NCBI GenBank assembly: GCA_964448045.1
Contig: CAYUVF010000010.1
Span: 24,025 to 88,024, forward strand
Direction: 5' to 3'
Length of the DNA: 64,000 bases
From: CAYUVF01 sp964448045
GTDB lineage: Bacteria; Bacteroidota; Rhodothermia; Rhodothermales; Salinibacteraceae
The position numbers and the translations under genes are program-made. A model generated the notes under the pieces. That model searched no databases and was not told where the DNA came from. It saw only the letters and a list, made by a program, of their open reading frames with translations. Below are positions 1 to 9,100 of the stretch, one piece after another. Each line of letters begins with the position of its first letter. The stretch's first letter is position 1.

Positions 1-1
1 G

Positions 2-856
2 CAGCGTGCGCTCGATGGCGAAGATCCGGTCGCATACCTGCAGCGCCGCATTCTCACGCCCATCGGCGCCGAGGTGGGCGGATGGACGTACGTTGAGCAA
101 CGCGACCCGCAGTTGGCCGGAGGCGCCCGTTTCACAGCGCGCAATTGGCTCCGCTTTGGGCGGCTGCTGCTCCAGGACGGGCGCTGGGCGGGCGAGGCAG
201 TCCTTCCTGCAGACGCGCTGGAGGCGCTCGCGACGCCCACTGCGGCGAGCCCGGGCTACGGCCTGACCGTCTGGCTCAATACCGCCGTCGATCCCGATGC
301 GCCCTTTTTCGAGCACGCGCCCCGGTCCCTCCAGCCCGATGGCCCGGATGGGATGATTTACAATGACGGCCCCCGCGATCTCTTCATGGCGGCGGGACTG
401 TTCAACCAGCGCCTCTACGTGATTCCCTCGCGCGAGACGGTCGTCGTTCGCTTCGGCCGGGCCGATGCGACGTGGAGCGATGCCGCGTTCCTCGCCCGGC
501 TGCTGGACGGCCGCACCTACGAGGGAGTCCCGCTGGCCGCGTTGCAGGCCGAAGATATCCGCGCGATGGCTCGCGTGCGCCTGACTCAGCTCGATGCGGC
601 CCTCGATCTGACCGATGCGCAGGCGGATGCCCTCCGGCCCATCCTCGTGGAGCAGATGGAGGACGTAGCGGCTCTTCAACAAAAGCGCCGGGAGCAGGCC
701 CCGCTGAGCCGGCGGCAGCGCCGGCGATGGATCCGCCAGCTTGCAGCGCTACAGCAGCGGACCGACCGGGCCGTCGAGGCTGTGCTCACGTCCGCACAGA
801 TCGAGCCGTACCGCGCCCTTCGTGCTCAGGAGCGCGAGAAGTGGCTCCAGCGCTAG
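2..856 (+). CDS. Beta-lactamase-family serine hydrolase, C-terminal part with LTxxQ tail (5' end outside window)
   Basis: The frame is open from base 2, so the gene starts upstream of the window. The first visible 190 residues fit the C-terminal half of the class C beta-lactamase/penicillin-binding-protein-like serine hydrolases (GGWTYV, then FTARNWLRFGRLLLQDGRW, the usual lid and hydrophobic core); the catalytic SxxK and YxN motifs would lie upstream and cannot be checked. The last 90 residues are different: highly charged, helical, with two LTxxQ motifs (LTDAQ near base 607, LTSAQ near base 787), the signature of the Spy/CpxP periplasmic helical family. It therefore looks like a secreted hydrolase with a CpxP-like tail. 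Substrate unknown. It converges on the TreT-like gene 41 bp downstream. Confidence 0.7.
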   Translation, partial: QRALDGEDPVAYLQRRILTPIGAEVGGWTYVEQRDPQLAGGARFTARNWLRFGRLLLQDGRWAGEAVLPADALEALATPTAASPGYGLTVWLNTAVDPDAPFFEHAPRSLQPDGPDGMIYNDGPRDLFMAAGLFNQRLYVIPSRETVVVRFGRADATWSDAAFLARLLDGRTYEGVPLAALQAEDIRAMARVRLTQLDAALDLTDAQADALRPILVEQMEDVAALQQKRREQAPLSRRQRRRWIRQLAALQQRTDRAVEAVLTSAQIEPYRALRAQEREKWLQR

Positions 857-897
857 CGCGAGCGGCGGTAAGCTGCATCCGGGGGCAGGTAGGTCGA

Positions 898-2439
898 TCA
901 TTCGGTGCCGGGAGACGACGTGGGAGAGGCTGCGCCCGAGATCGCCCGCCCGTCGATGGGCAGGCCGGTACGGGCCATCGTCTGGGTAATCACTTCGAGC
1001 CAGCGATGAATCTGGGCGAAGACGAGGTAGCGATGAGTGGCGCGCCGCTCGGCGTTACGGCCCCAGATCTCGCGGTCCTTCCTGGCGGCCAGCATCATAT
1101 TGAGCACCGACGCAATCTCCGTCGGATCGTTCGGATGCGTGACGCGATGGCCGTGCACGCCGTTCTTGACCTGCTCGCGGATTCCGGCGGCATTCGTGCC
1201 CAGGATCGGGGTGCGCTTCCACATGCCCTCGGTCACGGTCAGCCCGAAGCCTTCGCGGAGGGAGTTTTGCGCCACGATGGTCGAGCAGCGCTGCAGCACG
1301 TTCACCATTAGCGCATTGTGCTTGCGTGAGGACATCGGCAGAGTCAGGATGGCGATGTCGCGTTGCAGCTCGGGGTCGAGGTCGAGCCACAGGTCACAGA
1401 TCTCGCGGAAGACCTCCTGCCCCTCCGGGTCGTCGGACACCGATTCCGGGTCGGGGCCGGCGAGCACAAGACGCATCAGGTCGAGGCGGCGCTGATGCTG
1501 GGCTGAGGGGGCATCGGAGCGGTCGTGGCGCTGGCGCTTCAGATCGGCAAATGCCTTCAGGAGGGGGGCAAAGCCCTTCAGCCGGTCCCAGCGCGAGATC
1601 TGGGTGACGATGGGGCGCACAAGCAGGCCGATGTCTTCGGGCTGGGTCGCCGGTGCGAAAGTGCCATCGGTCTGCAGGCGCTGGGCGGGCGCGTCGAAGG
1701 GCGGCGTCAGCAGCGGTTGGCCCGAGTCGGCCAGCGACGCGTTGTTGAGGATGCCGGTGAGCGTGTGGATGGAAAGCCCCCGGTTTTTGTAGCTGAGCGG
1801 GTCGATGGCCGGATGAATGATGTCGGCCCGCTCGTCGAGGAAGGGGGGCACGTACTCGTCGAGGGAGAACACGGCGCGGTCGTAGCGCTCGGTCCAGGGC
1901 TGGAGGAAGTCCCAGGCGGCCTGCGTGGCGGGAGTTGATTCGTCGAGACCGATGTGGCAGCGCCAGATGGACGAGACATCCAACTCATCGCTCAGGAAGG
2001 CGCCCATTGCCAGCGGCTGCGGGTCGTGCACAACGAGGATGTCGTCCGGTCCCACATGCGCTTTCATCTCGTCGGCCAGTGTGCGGCTCACCGATTCGTA
2101 GAGCGCCCGGTCGTCGCGGCTCAGGTACGGGGCGCCCGCGCCATGCAGCAGGTTGTGGATGCGTTTGGTGAGCTCGAAGAAGCGCTCTTCGTCGCTATGG
2201 ATGACGGCCCATTCGGTATCGACGCCCAGCTCGCGGAGCATCGACACGACCTTTGGGAGCATCTCGGCGACGCCGCCGCCCTGGGCGGTCGAGTTCACCA
2301 TCCAGACGGTGCGTCCGTCCAGCGTTTCCACCGGCTCTTGGGACGAGCGGATGAGGTCCTGGACGGCGTACGTCAAATGCGCATAGGCGTTGTAATCGTC
2401 CAGCGTCTTATTGGCTTGGACATCGACAATCTCAATCAT
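898..2439 (-). CDS. treT: TreT-like trehalose synthase (GT4 glycosyltransferase)
   Basis: About 513 residues. Trehalose glycosyltransferring synthase (TreT) joins glucose from NDP-glucose to glucose to make trehalose, a compatible solute. The N-terminal motif VNSTAQGGGVAEMLPKVV followed by a loop with TEWAVIHSDEERFFELTK is characteristic of TreT; the C-terminal half carries the GT4 nucleotide-sugar site, with SLREGFGLTVTEGMWK (the E-x7-E region). The open frame extends 48 codons further upstream, but that stretch is low-complexity and reads through palindromes, so I start at MIEIVDVQANK. No Shine-Dalgarno site is visible. It is a single gene with its own leader. Trehalose synthesis would suit a halotolerant or thermotolerant organism; that physiological link is inference. 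Confidence 0.8.
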   Translation of the reverse strand: MIEIVDVQANKTLDDYNAYAHLTYAVQDLIRSSQEPVETLDGRTVWMVNSTAQGGGVAEMLPKVVSMLRELGVDTEWAVIHSDEERFFELTKRIHNLLHGAGAPYLSRDDRALYESVSRTLADEMKAHVGPDDILVVHDPQPLAMGAFLSDELDVSSIWRCHIGLDESTPATQAAWDFLQPWTERYDRAVFSLDEYVPPFLDERADIIHPAIDPLSYKNRGLSIHTLTGILNNASLADSGQPLLTPPFDAPAQRLQTDGTFAPATQPEDIGLLVRPIVTQISRWDRLKGFAPLLKAFADLKRQRHDRSDAPSAQHQRRLDLMRLVLAGPDPESVSDDPEGQEVFREICDLWLDLDPELQRDIAILTLPMSSRKHNALMVNVLQRCSTIVAQNSLREGFGLTVTEGMWKRTPILGTNAAGIREQVKNGVHGHRVTHPNDPTEIASVLNMMLAARKDREIWGRNAERRATHRYLVFAQIHRWLEVITQTMARTGLPIDGRAISGAASPTSSPGTE

Positions 2440-2846
2440 AGGAAGATAGAGCTTGTGGGGCGCAGCAACGGGAGGGACGCTACTTGGGCTATCCAAAGGG
2501 TATTGAGCGGGCGGTGAAAACGCAACGCTACGAGGCCTTCGGAAGGCCCGCTCCGTAGGGGAATTCCCCACGGGGGCGTGCAAGACCGTCCCACGGTAGG
2601 GGCGGGACTGGCCTGACAGGGCGTCGTAATCGCCCCCCGCAAACGCAGGGGGAGTGCCCTCTCATACGGGTGTGTGCGCTCGTGTTTTCATGAAGGTGAG
2701 CCATTTCGGGTGGTTTCCCTCACGGAGAGGGCAAAAATCACTCCGATGCCTGGTGCTTGCTATGGGGGCATAGGGAGGCGCCAGGTCCGGCTCATGGCTT
2801 TTACGGTTACCATAATGAGCAAGGATGGCAACATCCGGGGGCCCTT
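2440..2846. other. Divergent intergenic region rich in palindromes (TreT leader and TonB upstream region)
   Basis: No gene is seen in these 407 bp. The part nearest the TreT-like start holds several perfect inverted repeats: GGCCTTC/GAAGGCC (2534-2548), GGGGAATTCCCC (2558-2569), a CCCCC...GGGGG hairpin near 2628-2650, and CCCTC-ACGGA-GAGGG followed by CAAAAA (2717-2731). On the minus strand the first two would sit in the 5' untranslated leader of the TreT-like gene. An open frame runs through the region but looks spurious. Promoters for both divergent genes must lie here; I cannot place them with confidence. Confidence 0.45.
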
Positions 2847-3731
2847 ATGAACACAACGAACGCATTCCCCAACTCTCCGCCTGACAAGAAATCAACCCCT
2901 GACGCACCAGAGAACCAGTATTCGGGAGATGGAACGTCGCGCTCTGGCCAGGTGCCGGTGCTCGATCCGCCGCCCGGGCCCGCCGAACCGTCGCCCCCCG
3001 ATGGGTTCGACGAGCTACGCCACCGGCAGGCTCTGCGCCGTCCCCACAAAAATGCTGGTGCTGATCTGAAGAGCCAGTACCGGATTACGCTGGAAGTCGG
3101 CTTTGTGGCGGCTCTGCTGCTTCTGTTTGGGCTGACGACCATTAACATGGAGGTGGATCGCAGCCTCGACGTGCCGGCCTATGAGCAGCAAGAGATCGTC
3201 GAGATGCAGGAGATCCAGCAGACGGAGCAGGTAAACCGTCCGCCGCCCCCGCCGCGTCCTCCGGCGCCTGTTGAGGTGCCGAACGACCAGGTCATCGAAG
3301 ACGAAGTGATCGAACTCGATGCGTCGCTCGACCTGAACGAGTCGATGGATGTGAACGAAGCGCCGCCTCCGCCGCCACCCGATGAGTCGGCCGAAGAAGA
3401 GGAGACCGGCGAGGAAGAAATTTTCATCGCCGTGGAAGAGAATCCGGAGCTCATCGGCGGCATGCAGGAGTTGCAGAGCCGCATCCAGTATCCCAAGGTC
3501 GCCAAGCGTGCAGGGATCGAAGGCCGGGTCTTCGTCCAGTTCATCGTCAACGAGAATGGAAATGTGACGAATCCGGTCGTGTTGCGTAGCCCGCACAAGC
3601 TGCTGTCCGAAGAGGCCATCCGCGTGATCAAGACGGCGAAGTTCAAGCCGGGCAAACAGCGGAACCAGCCCGTGAAGGTGCAGATGGCGCTGCCCATTTC
3701 CTTCCGGTTGAAAGATCGGGGCGATGGTTGA
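2847..3731 (+). CDS. tonB: Energy transducer TonB
   Basis: About 294 residues. TonB carries energy from the ExbBD proton channel across the periplasm to outer-membrane TonB-dependent receptors, such as the two in this window. From the chosen start there is an 80-residue cytoplasmic segment, longer than usual, then one membrane helix (about 80-100, EVGFVAALLLLFGLTTINM), a proline/acid-rich periplasmic spacer (PPPPPRPPAP about 132-141 and PPPPPP about 173-178), and a C-terminal TonB domain (about 200-290) with the typical YPKVAKRAGIEGRVFVQF and ISFRL strands. The open frame begins 30 codons earlier, but MNTTNAF is the more likely start. No exbB or exbD lies nearby. Confidence 0.9.
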   Translation: MNTTNAFPNSPPDKKSTPDAPENQYSGDGTSRSGQVPVLDPPPGPAEPSPPDGFDELRHRQALRRPHKNAGADLKSQYRITLEVGFVAALLLLFGLTTINMEVDRSLDVPAYEQQEIVEMQEIQQTEQVNRPPPPPRPPAPVEVPNDQVIEDEVIELDASLDLNESMDVNEAPPPPPPDESAEEEETGEEEIFIAVEENPELIGGMQELQSRIQYPKVAKRAGIEGRVFVQFIVNENGNVTNPVVLRSPHKLLSEEAIRVIKTAKFKPGKQRNQPVKVQMALPISFRLKDRGDG

Positions 3732-3851
3732 GGCAGCGGCAGTGGGACGGCCGATCTGACCGCGGCGGCGCGTGACAACGATTTATGCAGTACAAGTGCC
3801 CCGTGGTGTGGGAGGCACCCCTGTGTCTCTCAAACCGTAAAGCCCGACTGG

Positions 3852-3880
3852 AGCCCGCCGGGAACGAACCTGGCGGGCTT
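3852..3880 (+). terminator. Probable rho-independent terminator after tonB
   Basis: AGCCCGCCGGG and CCTGGCGGGCT form an 11-bp stem with one G-U pair around an AACGAA loop, followed by a weak T-rich tail (TTCGTCGTTT). It lies 120 bp after the tonB stop and before the next start. Confidence 0.6.
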
Positions 3881-3918
3881 CGTCGTTTGGAAGTGGCGCC
3901 CCTGCTCATCGTATTCCA

Positions 3919-4854
3919 TTGCCGATGCCGCTTCCCATGTCCCTGCCCGAAACGGTCACCCTCTGCGAAGTCGGCCCGCGCGACGGCTTTCAGTTCGAGG
4001 ACACGCCGATCCCGACCGACCTGAAGCTGGAAATGATCACCGAATTGGCTGAGGCCGGCCTGCCGCGCATCCAGGTGACGTCCTTTGTCCATCCGAAATG
4101 GGTCCCGCAGATGGCCGATGCCGAAGACGTAGTCGACCGGCTGCCCGAGCGCGACGAGGTGATCTACAGCGGGCTTGCGCTCAACCAGAAGGGCCTGGAG
4201 CGCGCGCATGCGGCCGGACTGCGGCACGTCGACCTGTCCATCGCCACGAACGAGCAGCACAGCCGGGACAACGCCAATATGACCATCGCGGAGGGCATCG
4301 AGCAGGCTGAGGCCATGATGGCGTACGCCATCGAGCACAACCTGCAGGCGCAGATGGGCTTCCAGACGGTCTTCGGCTACGCCGCGCCGGGCGATACGCC
4401 GCTCGATCAGGTGGTCGACCTGGCTGCTCGCTTTGCCGACCGCGGGGCCGCTTCCATCTCCCTGGCCGATACGACGGGAATGGCGAACCCGCGCATGATC
4501 AAGCGCCGCGTGAACGCCGTGCAGGACGCCATCGGCGAGGTGCCGCTGGTGCTCCACCTGCACGATACGCGCGGCCTCGGGCTGGCCAACGTGGTGGCCG
4601 CGCTGGAGGAGGGCGTGACTTGGTTCGATGTATCACTCGCCGGGATGGGCGGCTGCCCGTTCGTGCCTGGCGCGGCCGGCAATATCGCTACGGAGGATAC
4701 GGCCTACCTCCTGCGCGAGCTGGGACTCCACACCGGGGTAGATGTGGCGTCGGTCGCCGCGTGCTCGGACCGCATCGAATCGTTCCTCGGCAAAATCTTT
4801 CCGGGCAAGATTCACCAGCTCATCGGCCGTGAAGCGGCCCAGGCGCAGATTTAG
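3919..4854 (+). CDS. Hydroxymethylglutaryl-CoA lyase
   Basis: About 311 residues. The enzyme splits 3-hydroxy-3-methylglutaryl-CoA into acetoacetate and acetyl-CoA, the last step of leucine breakdown. It is a TIM-barrel of the DRE-TIM/HMGL family: the N-terminal EVGPRDGFQFE carries the catalytic Arg-Asp pair, HLHDTRGLGL supplies the metal-binding His-x-His region, and GMGGCPFVPGAAGNIATED contains the flexible-loop cysteine typical of HMG-CoA lyase rather than isopropylmalate synthase. Length is normal. The start could be MPMPLP or, six codons later, MSLPETV. It is not next to other leucine genes, but PccB further along belongs to related acyl-CoA metabolism. Confidence 0.85.
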   Translation: MPMPLPMSLPETVTLCEVGPRDGFQFEDTPIPTDLKLEMITELAEAGLPRIQVTSFVHPKWVPQMADAEDVVDRLPERDEVIYSGLALNQKGLERAHAAGLRHVDLSIATNEQHSRDNANMTIAEGIEQAEAMMAYAIEHNLQAQMGFQTVFGYAAPGDTPLDQVVDLAARFADRGAASISLADTTGMANPRMIKRRVNAVQDAIGEVPLVLHLHDTRGLGLANVVAALEEGVTWFDVSLAGMGGCPFVPGAAGNIATEDTAYLLRELGLHTGVDVASVAACSDRIESFLGKIFPGKIHQLIGREAAQAQI

Positions 4855-4921
4855 GAGGTAAATGAGACAAGAAATGGATGGGGAGGGTCTGTTCCTCCGC
4901 GCATCTATTCCTCCGCTCGTT

Positions 4922-5416
4922 CTACAGATCCCGTACCACTTCGAGCAGGTCGAGCGCGGTGATGATGCCGACGAGGTCGCTGCCGCGGGTAACGAGGACG
5001 CGGTGAATGCGCCCGCGGATCATCGTGTCGGCGATGGCCTGGATGGGGGCGCTTTCGTTGACGTCGAATACCATCGAGGTCATCAGGTCGTGGACGGTGG
5101 CGGCGCTCCACTCCTGCGTGCGAAACGTCTCCAGGTCCTCCTCCGCGTATTCGTCTTCCAGTGCGAGGTGGTAGCGCGTATGGCCCTGCGGTCGCGGGGG
5201 CGTATCGCCCGGCACGCTGCTGTGCTGGGTGATGTCTGTCATTGAGACGACGCCCCGCAGGCGCCCGTCGTCGTCCGTGACCGGCGCTCCCGAGATGTCG
5301 TTCTCCATGAAGAAGCTGGCCAGCTGGTCGACGGACCACGCGGGGTGGGCGGTGAGCACCTCGGTCGTCATGACGTCGCGGGCGCGAAGATCGGTCATCG
5401 GGCGAGCATCAGCCAT
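4922..5416 (-). CDS. CBS-pair domain protein
   Basis: About 164 residues made almost entirely of two CBS motifs: the first covers RDVMTTEVLTAHP to the GVVSMTDI strand, the second VHDLMTSMVFDVNESAP to GIITALDLLE. Tandem CBS domains bind adenosyl ligands (AMP, ATP, SAM) and usually regulate a partner. Between the motifs is a polar 40-residue insert rich in acids and arginines. There is no fused effector domain, so it is a stand-alone sensor module with unknown partner. A second in-frame Met (MTDLRARD) seven codons in is equally possible as the start. It converges with the HMG-CoA lyase gene. Confidence 0.85.
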   Translation of the reverse strand: MADARPMTDLRARDVMTTEVLTAHPAWSVDQLASFFMENDISGAPVTDDDGRLRGVVSMTDITQHSSVPGDTPPRPQGHTRYHLALEDEYAEEDLETFRTQEWSAATVHDLMTSMVFDVNESAPIQAIADTMIRGRIHRVLVTRGSDLVGIITALDLLEVVRDL

Positions 5417-5555
5417 CGGATTCGGAGCGGGTTGGTGGCGAGGTTGGAGGCGTTGAGCAGGAAATCAGGCTCATGGTTCAAATTGTAAATGGCCCGTCTG
5501 TGTTGCACGGAACGGCGTCGCCCCCGGGGCAGCCACCGATGGATTTTTCGTCGGA

Positions 5556-5843
5556 TCAGGACGAGCGGCGAAATCGGTTATAAATAATTTCCGGCGGGCA
5601 GAAGCCGGTGAACGCGCTCTGAAGGAGGTTGAGGCCGGCGAAGGCGACGAGCAGATAGAACCAGTCGTTCACGAACCAGCCGAGCCCCAGCCCGGTGAGG
5701 ACAACGGTCCCGGCCAGCGCGCGCACGAGGCGCTCGGAGCCGTTGGTAGTGCAGGTAGCAGCGGATTCGGTCGAGGTAGCAGCGGGTGGGGTCATAGCGG
5801 TAGGCGTCGGGTGAATAAAGGGGGAGCAGCCGGATTTGGGCAT
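5556..5843 (-). CDS. DUF2892 (YgaP-like) membrane protein
   Basis: About 95 residues. After a polar N-terminus of 35 residues come two closely spaced membrane helices (VRALAGTVVLTGLGLGWFV and FYLLVAFAGLNLLQSAF) and the motif FTGFCPPEIIYNRF, which matches the DUF2892/YgaP membrane domain, including the Cys-Pro. Some relatives are attached to rhodanese domains and linked to sulfur transport; here the membrane part stands alone. The start codon overlaps the stop of the gene before it (TGATG), indicating translational coupling. An internal start MTPPAATST would shorten it by 16 residues. It is the last gene of the efflux operon. Confidence 0.75.
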   Translation of the reverse strand: MPKSGCSPFIHPTPTAMTPPAATSTESAATCTTNGSERLVRALAGTVVLTGLGLGWFVNDWFYLLVAFAGLNLLQSAFTGFCPPEIIYNRFRRSS

Positions 5844-6154
5844 CAGATCGCGCGGTCGACGGGCATCTCAAAGGCGCGCACGGGGTGGTCGAGGTCATGC
5901 GCCTCGTTGAAGCCGGTGATCGCGTCCATCAGATCAGCGGCCTGGCTGGCGTCGAGAAAGGCCCACGTCAGCGTCGAATAGGCAGGCGCATTCGACCGGC
6001 CAAACCAGCCCACGTCGGCCACTTTGGTGGTGGGCTGCTTCTGATAGTAGCCCTGGATGTCGATTTCGCTGAAGACCTGGATGGCGTGCTCGCGGTAGAT
6101 CCGGTGCAGATCGTCGCGGTACGCGTCCAGGCTCATGACGGCAACGAGTTTCAT
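5843..6154 (-). CDS. Small PII-like (ferredoxin-fold) protein of the efflux operon
   Basis: About 103 residues, soluble, no signal peptide. The pattern MKLVAVMSLDAYRDDLHRIY, a strand around FSEIDIQGYY and a C-terminal strand resembles small PII-like/DUF3240-type proteins that accompany RND efflux pumps, but no diagnostic motif is present and the assignment is tentative. The gene starts 18 bp after the pump gene ends and its stop overlaps the next start (TGATG), so it is clearly cotranscribed with the pump. A role in sensing or modulating the pump is inference only. Confidence 0.6.
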   Translation of the reverse strand: MKLVAVMSLDAYRDDLHRIYREHAIQVFSEIDIQGYYQKQPTTKVADVGWFGRSNAPAYSTLTWAFLDASQAADLMDAITGFNEAHDLDHPVRAFEMPVDRAI

Positions 6155-6172
6155 GGCGGTGCGAGGTCAAGA

Positions 6173-9100
6173 TTAGGAGGAACGGGATTCGCGCTCCATC
6201 GGGGGAGCGGAGGCATCGGCGGCGCCGTCGCCGGTGTCGCTCGGCAGATCCGGCGTGGCGGAGGCGACGCCACGGACTTCGGGCGCCTTGCGCCGCTCGA
6301 TCATGTAGTAGATGAGCGGCACGATGAGCAGCGTGAGCGCCGTCGAGGCGATGGCGCCGCCCATCAGCGAGATGGCGAGGCCCTGAAAGACCGGATCGAA
6401 CAGGATCACGAAGGCGCCGATGACGACGGTGCCCGCCGTCAGCAGGATGGGGCGCGTCCGCACGGCGCCGGCCTCGATGACGGCCTGCTTCAGCGAGGCG
6501 CCGTCCTCCAGCCGGAGGTCGATGAAGTCGATCAGCAGGACCGAGTTGCGCACCATGATGCCGGCGAGCGCAATGAACCCGATCATCGACGTCGCGGTGA
6601 AGAAGGCGCCCATGATCCAGTGCCCCGCGACAATGCCGATGAGCGACAGCGGGATCGCCACCATCATCACGATCGGCGTCGTTAGCGCCTGAAACCAGCC
6701 CACGATCAGCAAATAGATGATCAGCAGCACGATGCCGAAGGCGATGCCGAGGTCGCGGAAGACCTTGTAGGTGATGCGCCACTCGCCATCCCACTTCAGG
6801 AAGTAGTCGTTCTCGACGGAGGGCTGATCGGTGTAGAGCGTGCCGAGGTCGTAGCCCTGCGGCATCTCGATCTCATCGAGCCGCTCTTCGATGTCGAGCA
6901 TGGCGTAGACGGGGCTTTCTACCTCGCCTGCCACGTCGCCCGTCACGTAGATCACGCGCTGCTGGTTTTTGCGGTTGATGGACCGGCGCCGCGTCGTCTC
7001 CTCGATGGTAACGAGATCGCCGACCGGGATGAGCGCGCCGGATTGCGACTGCACGCGCAGGTTCTTGAGGTCGGCGAGGCTGGAGCGATCGGCTTCGGCG
7101 AGGCGCAGGTGCAGGCCCACGGGGTCTTCCTCGGCATTCGCGTGCAGCATGGAGACATCTTGCCCGCTCAGCGCCATCCGCACCGACTGGGTAATGCGCT
7201 GCGCCGGCACGCCCATCTGCATGGCTTTCTCCTTGTTCACCGTGAACGTGTATTTCGTCTGCGGCGCTTCGACCATCCAGTCCACATCCACGACGCCTTC
7301 CGTCGCGGCGAAGATGTCCTTCACCTGCCGGGCGATGGCGCGCTGCTCCTCGACATTCGGCCCGTAGATCTCGGCCACGAGCGTCGAGAGCACGGGCGGG
7401 CCGGGCGGCACCTCGGCGACCTTGATGTTGGCCCCGTACTTTTCGCCGATCGACTGCAGGGCCGGGCGCATCCGTTTGGCGATGGGGTGGCTCTGTTCGC
7501 TGCGCTCGCCCTTCGGCAGGATGTTCACCTGGATGTCGGCCTGATGCGGCGCCGAGCGCAGGTCGTAGTGGCGGACGAGTCCGTTCAGGTTGACCGGCGC
7601 CGAGGTGCCCACGTACGTCTGATAGTCGGTCACCTCGGGCTGCTGGGCGAGGTACAGGCCCAGTTCGCGGGTGACGGCGGAGGTCCGCTCCAGCGTCGTG
7701 CCCTCCGGCATGTCGACGACGACCTGGAACTCGTTCTTGTCGTCGTACGGCAGCATCTTCACCGTCACGACCTTGAAGTAGAAGAGGGAGACGGAGCCGA
7801 CCAGCAGCAGCGTCGTCAATCCGATGAACCCCCAGCCCAGCGCCGGGCGCTCCAGCAGCGGGCGGATCGTCGCCTCGTAGATCTGGTAGATCGTCGTGTC
7901 TTCGAGGCTATAATCGGGTTCGTCCTCGGCCTTTTCCGTCTTGTCGAGCAGGCGATACGCCAGATACGGCGTGATGACGAGCGCCACGAGCAGCGAAAAC
8001 AGCATCGCCAGCGACGCGCCAATCGGCATCGGGCTCATGTACGGGCCCATCAGGCCGGAGACGAACGCCATCGGGAGGACGGCGGCGATGACCGTCAGCG
8101 TTGCCAGAATAGTCGGGTTGCCGACTTCGTTGATGGCCGCGAGCGCCGCCTGCGCGAACGGCAGTTTCTTCATCTTGAAGTGCCGCTCCATATTCTCCGC
8201 CACGATGATCGAGTCGTCCACCACAATGCCGGTCACGAAGATCAGCGCGAAGAGCGTGATCCGGTTCAGCGTGTAGCCGAACATGTAGTAGACGAACAGC
8301 GTCAGCGCGAAGCTGATGGGCACCGAGAGGAAGACGACGAGCCCGCCGCGCCAGCCCATCGCGAGGCTCACGACGAAGGTCACCGTCAGAATGGCGACGA
8401 TGAGGTGGAGGAACAGCTCGGCGACCTTGTGGGAGGCCGATTCGCCGTAGTTGCGCGTCGTCGTTACCGTGACCTCCTGCGGGATCAGTGTGGGGCGCAG
8501 GCGCTCGACTTTGGTCATCACCTCTTCGGCGACGGACATGGCGTCGGTGCCGCCCCGTTTGGCAATCGCGAGCGTCACGGCGGGTTGAATGCCTGTCCGA
8601 CGGAGCGAGTCGGCTGACTCTTCCCCATGGCCATTACCAAAGCCAGCCCCATAGCCGAATCCGACGTACTTCTCCGGCTCGGCCGGGCCGTCGATGACAT
8701 TTGCGACGCTTTTCAGATAGACGGGCTGTCCCTCATGCACGCCCACGACGAGGTTCTTCACGTCCTCAGCCGAGTCGAGAAACTGGCCCGTTTCGACCAG
8801 ATACTCGGTGTCGTTCGCGTTGAACGACCCGGCTTGCAGCTGGCTGTTGGCCGCCTGAATCTGCCGGGCGATGGCGGGCGGATCGAGGTGGTAGGCGGCG
8901 AGGCGGTTCGGGTCGAGTTCGATGCGCACCTGCCGCTGGCGCCCGCCCTTCACGTCGATGGCCGCGACCCCGTCGATCTTCTTCAGCTCCGACGTCAGCT
9001 CCGCCCCGATGCGCCGCAGCTGGTAATCGTCGTAGGCGTCGCTGTGGAGCGTGAGCGACAGGATCGGCACGTCGTCCACGTCGCGCGTTTTGATGAGCGG

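Noticed and set aside
898..1938. Long plus-strand frames opposite the TreT-like gene
   Set aside because: Codon pattern and composition are those of antisense shadows in GC-rich DNA; the same holds for long frames opposite the RND pump, gcvP, pccB and ChlI-like genes.
3732..3918. tRNA gene in the tonB downstream gap
   Set aside because: GTTCGA-like words are absent and the only strong stem is the terminator; no cloverleaf can be drawn.
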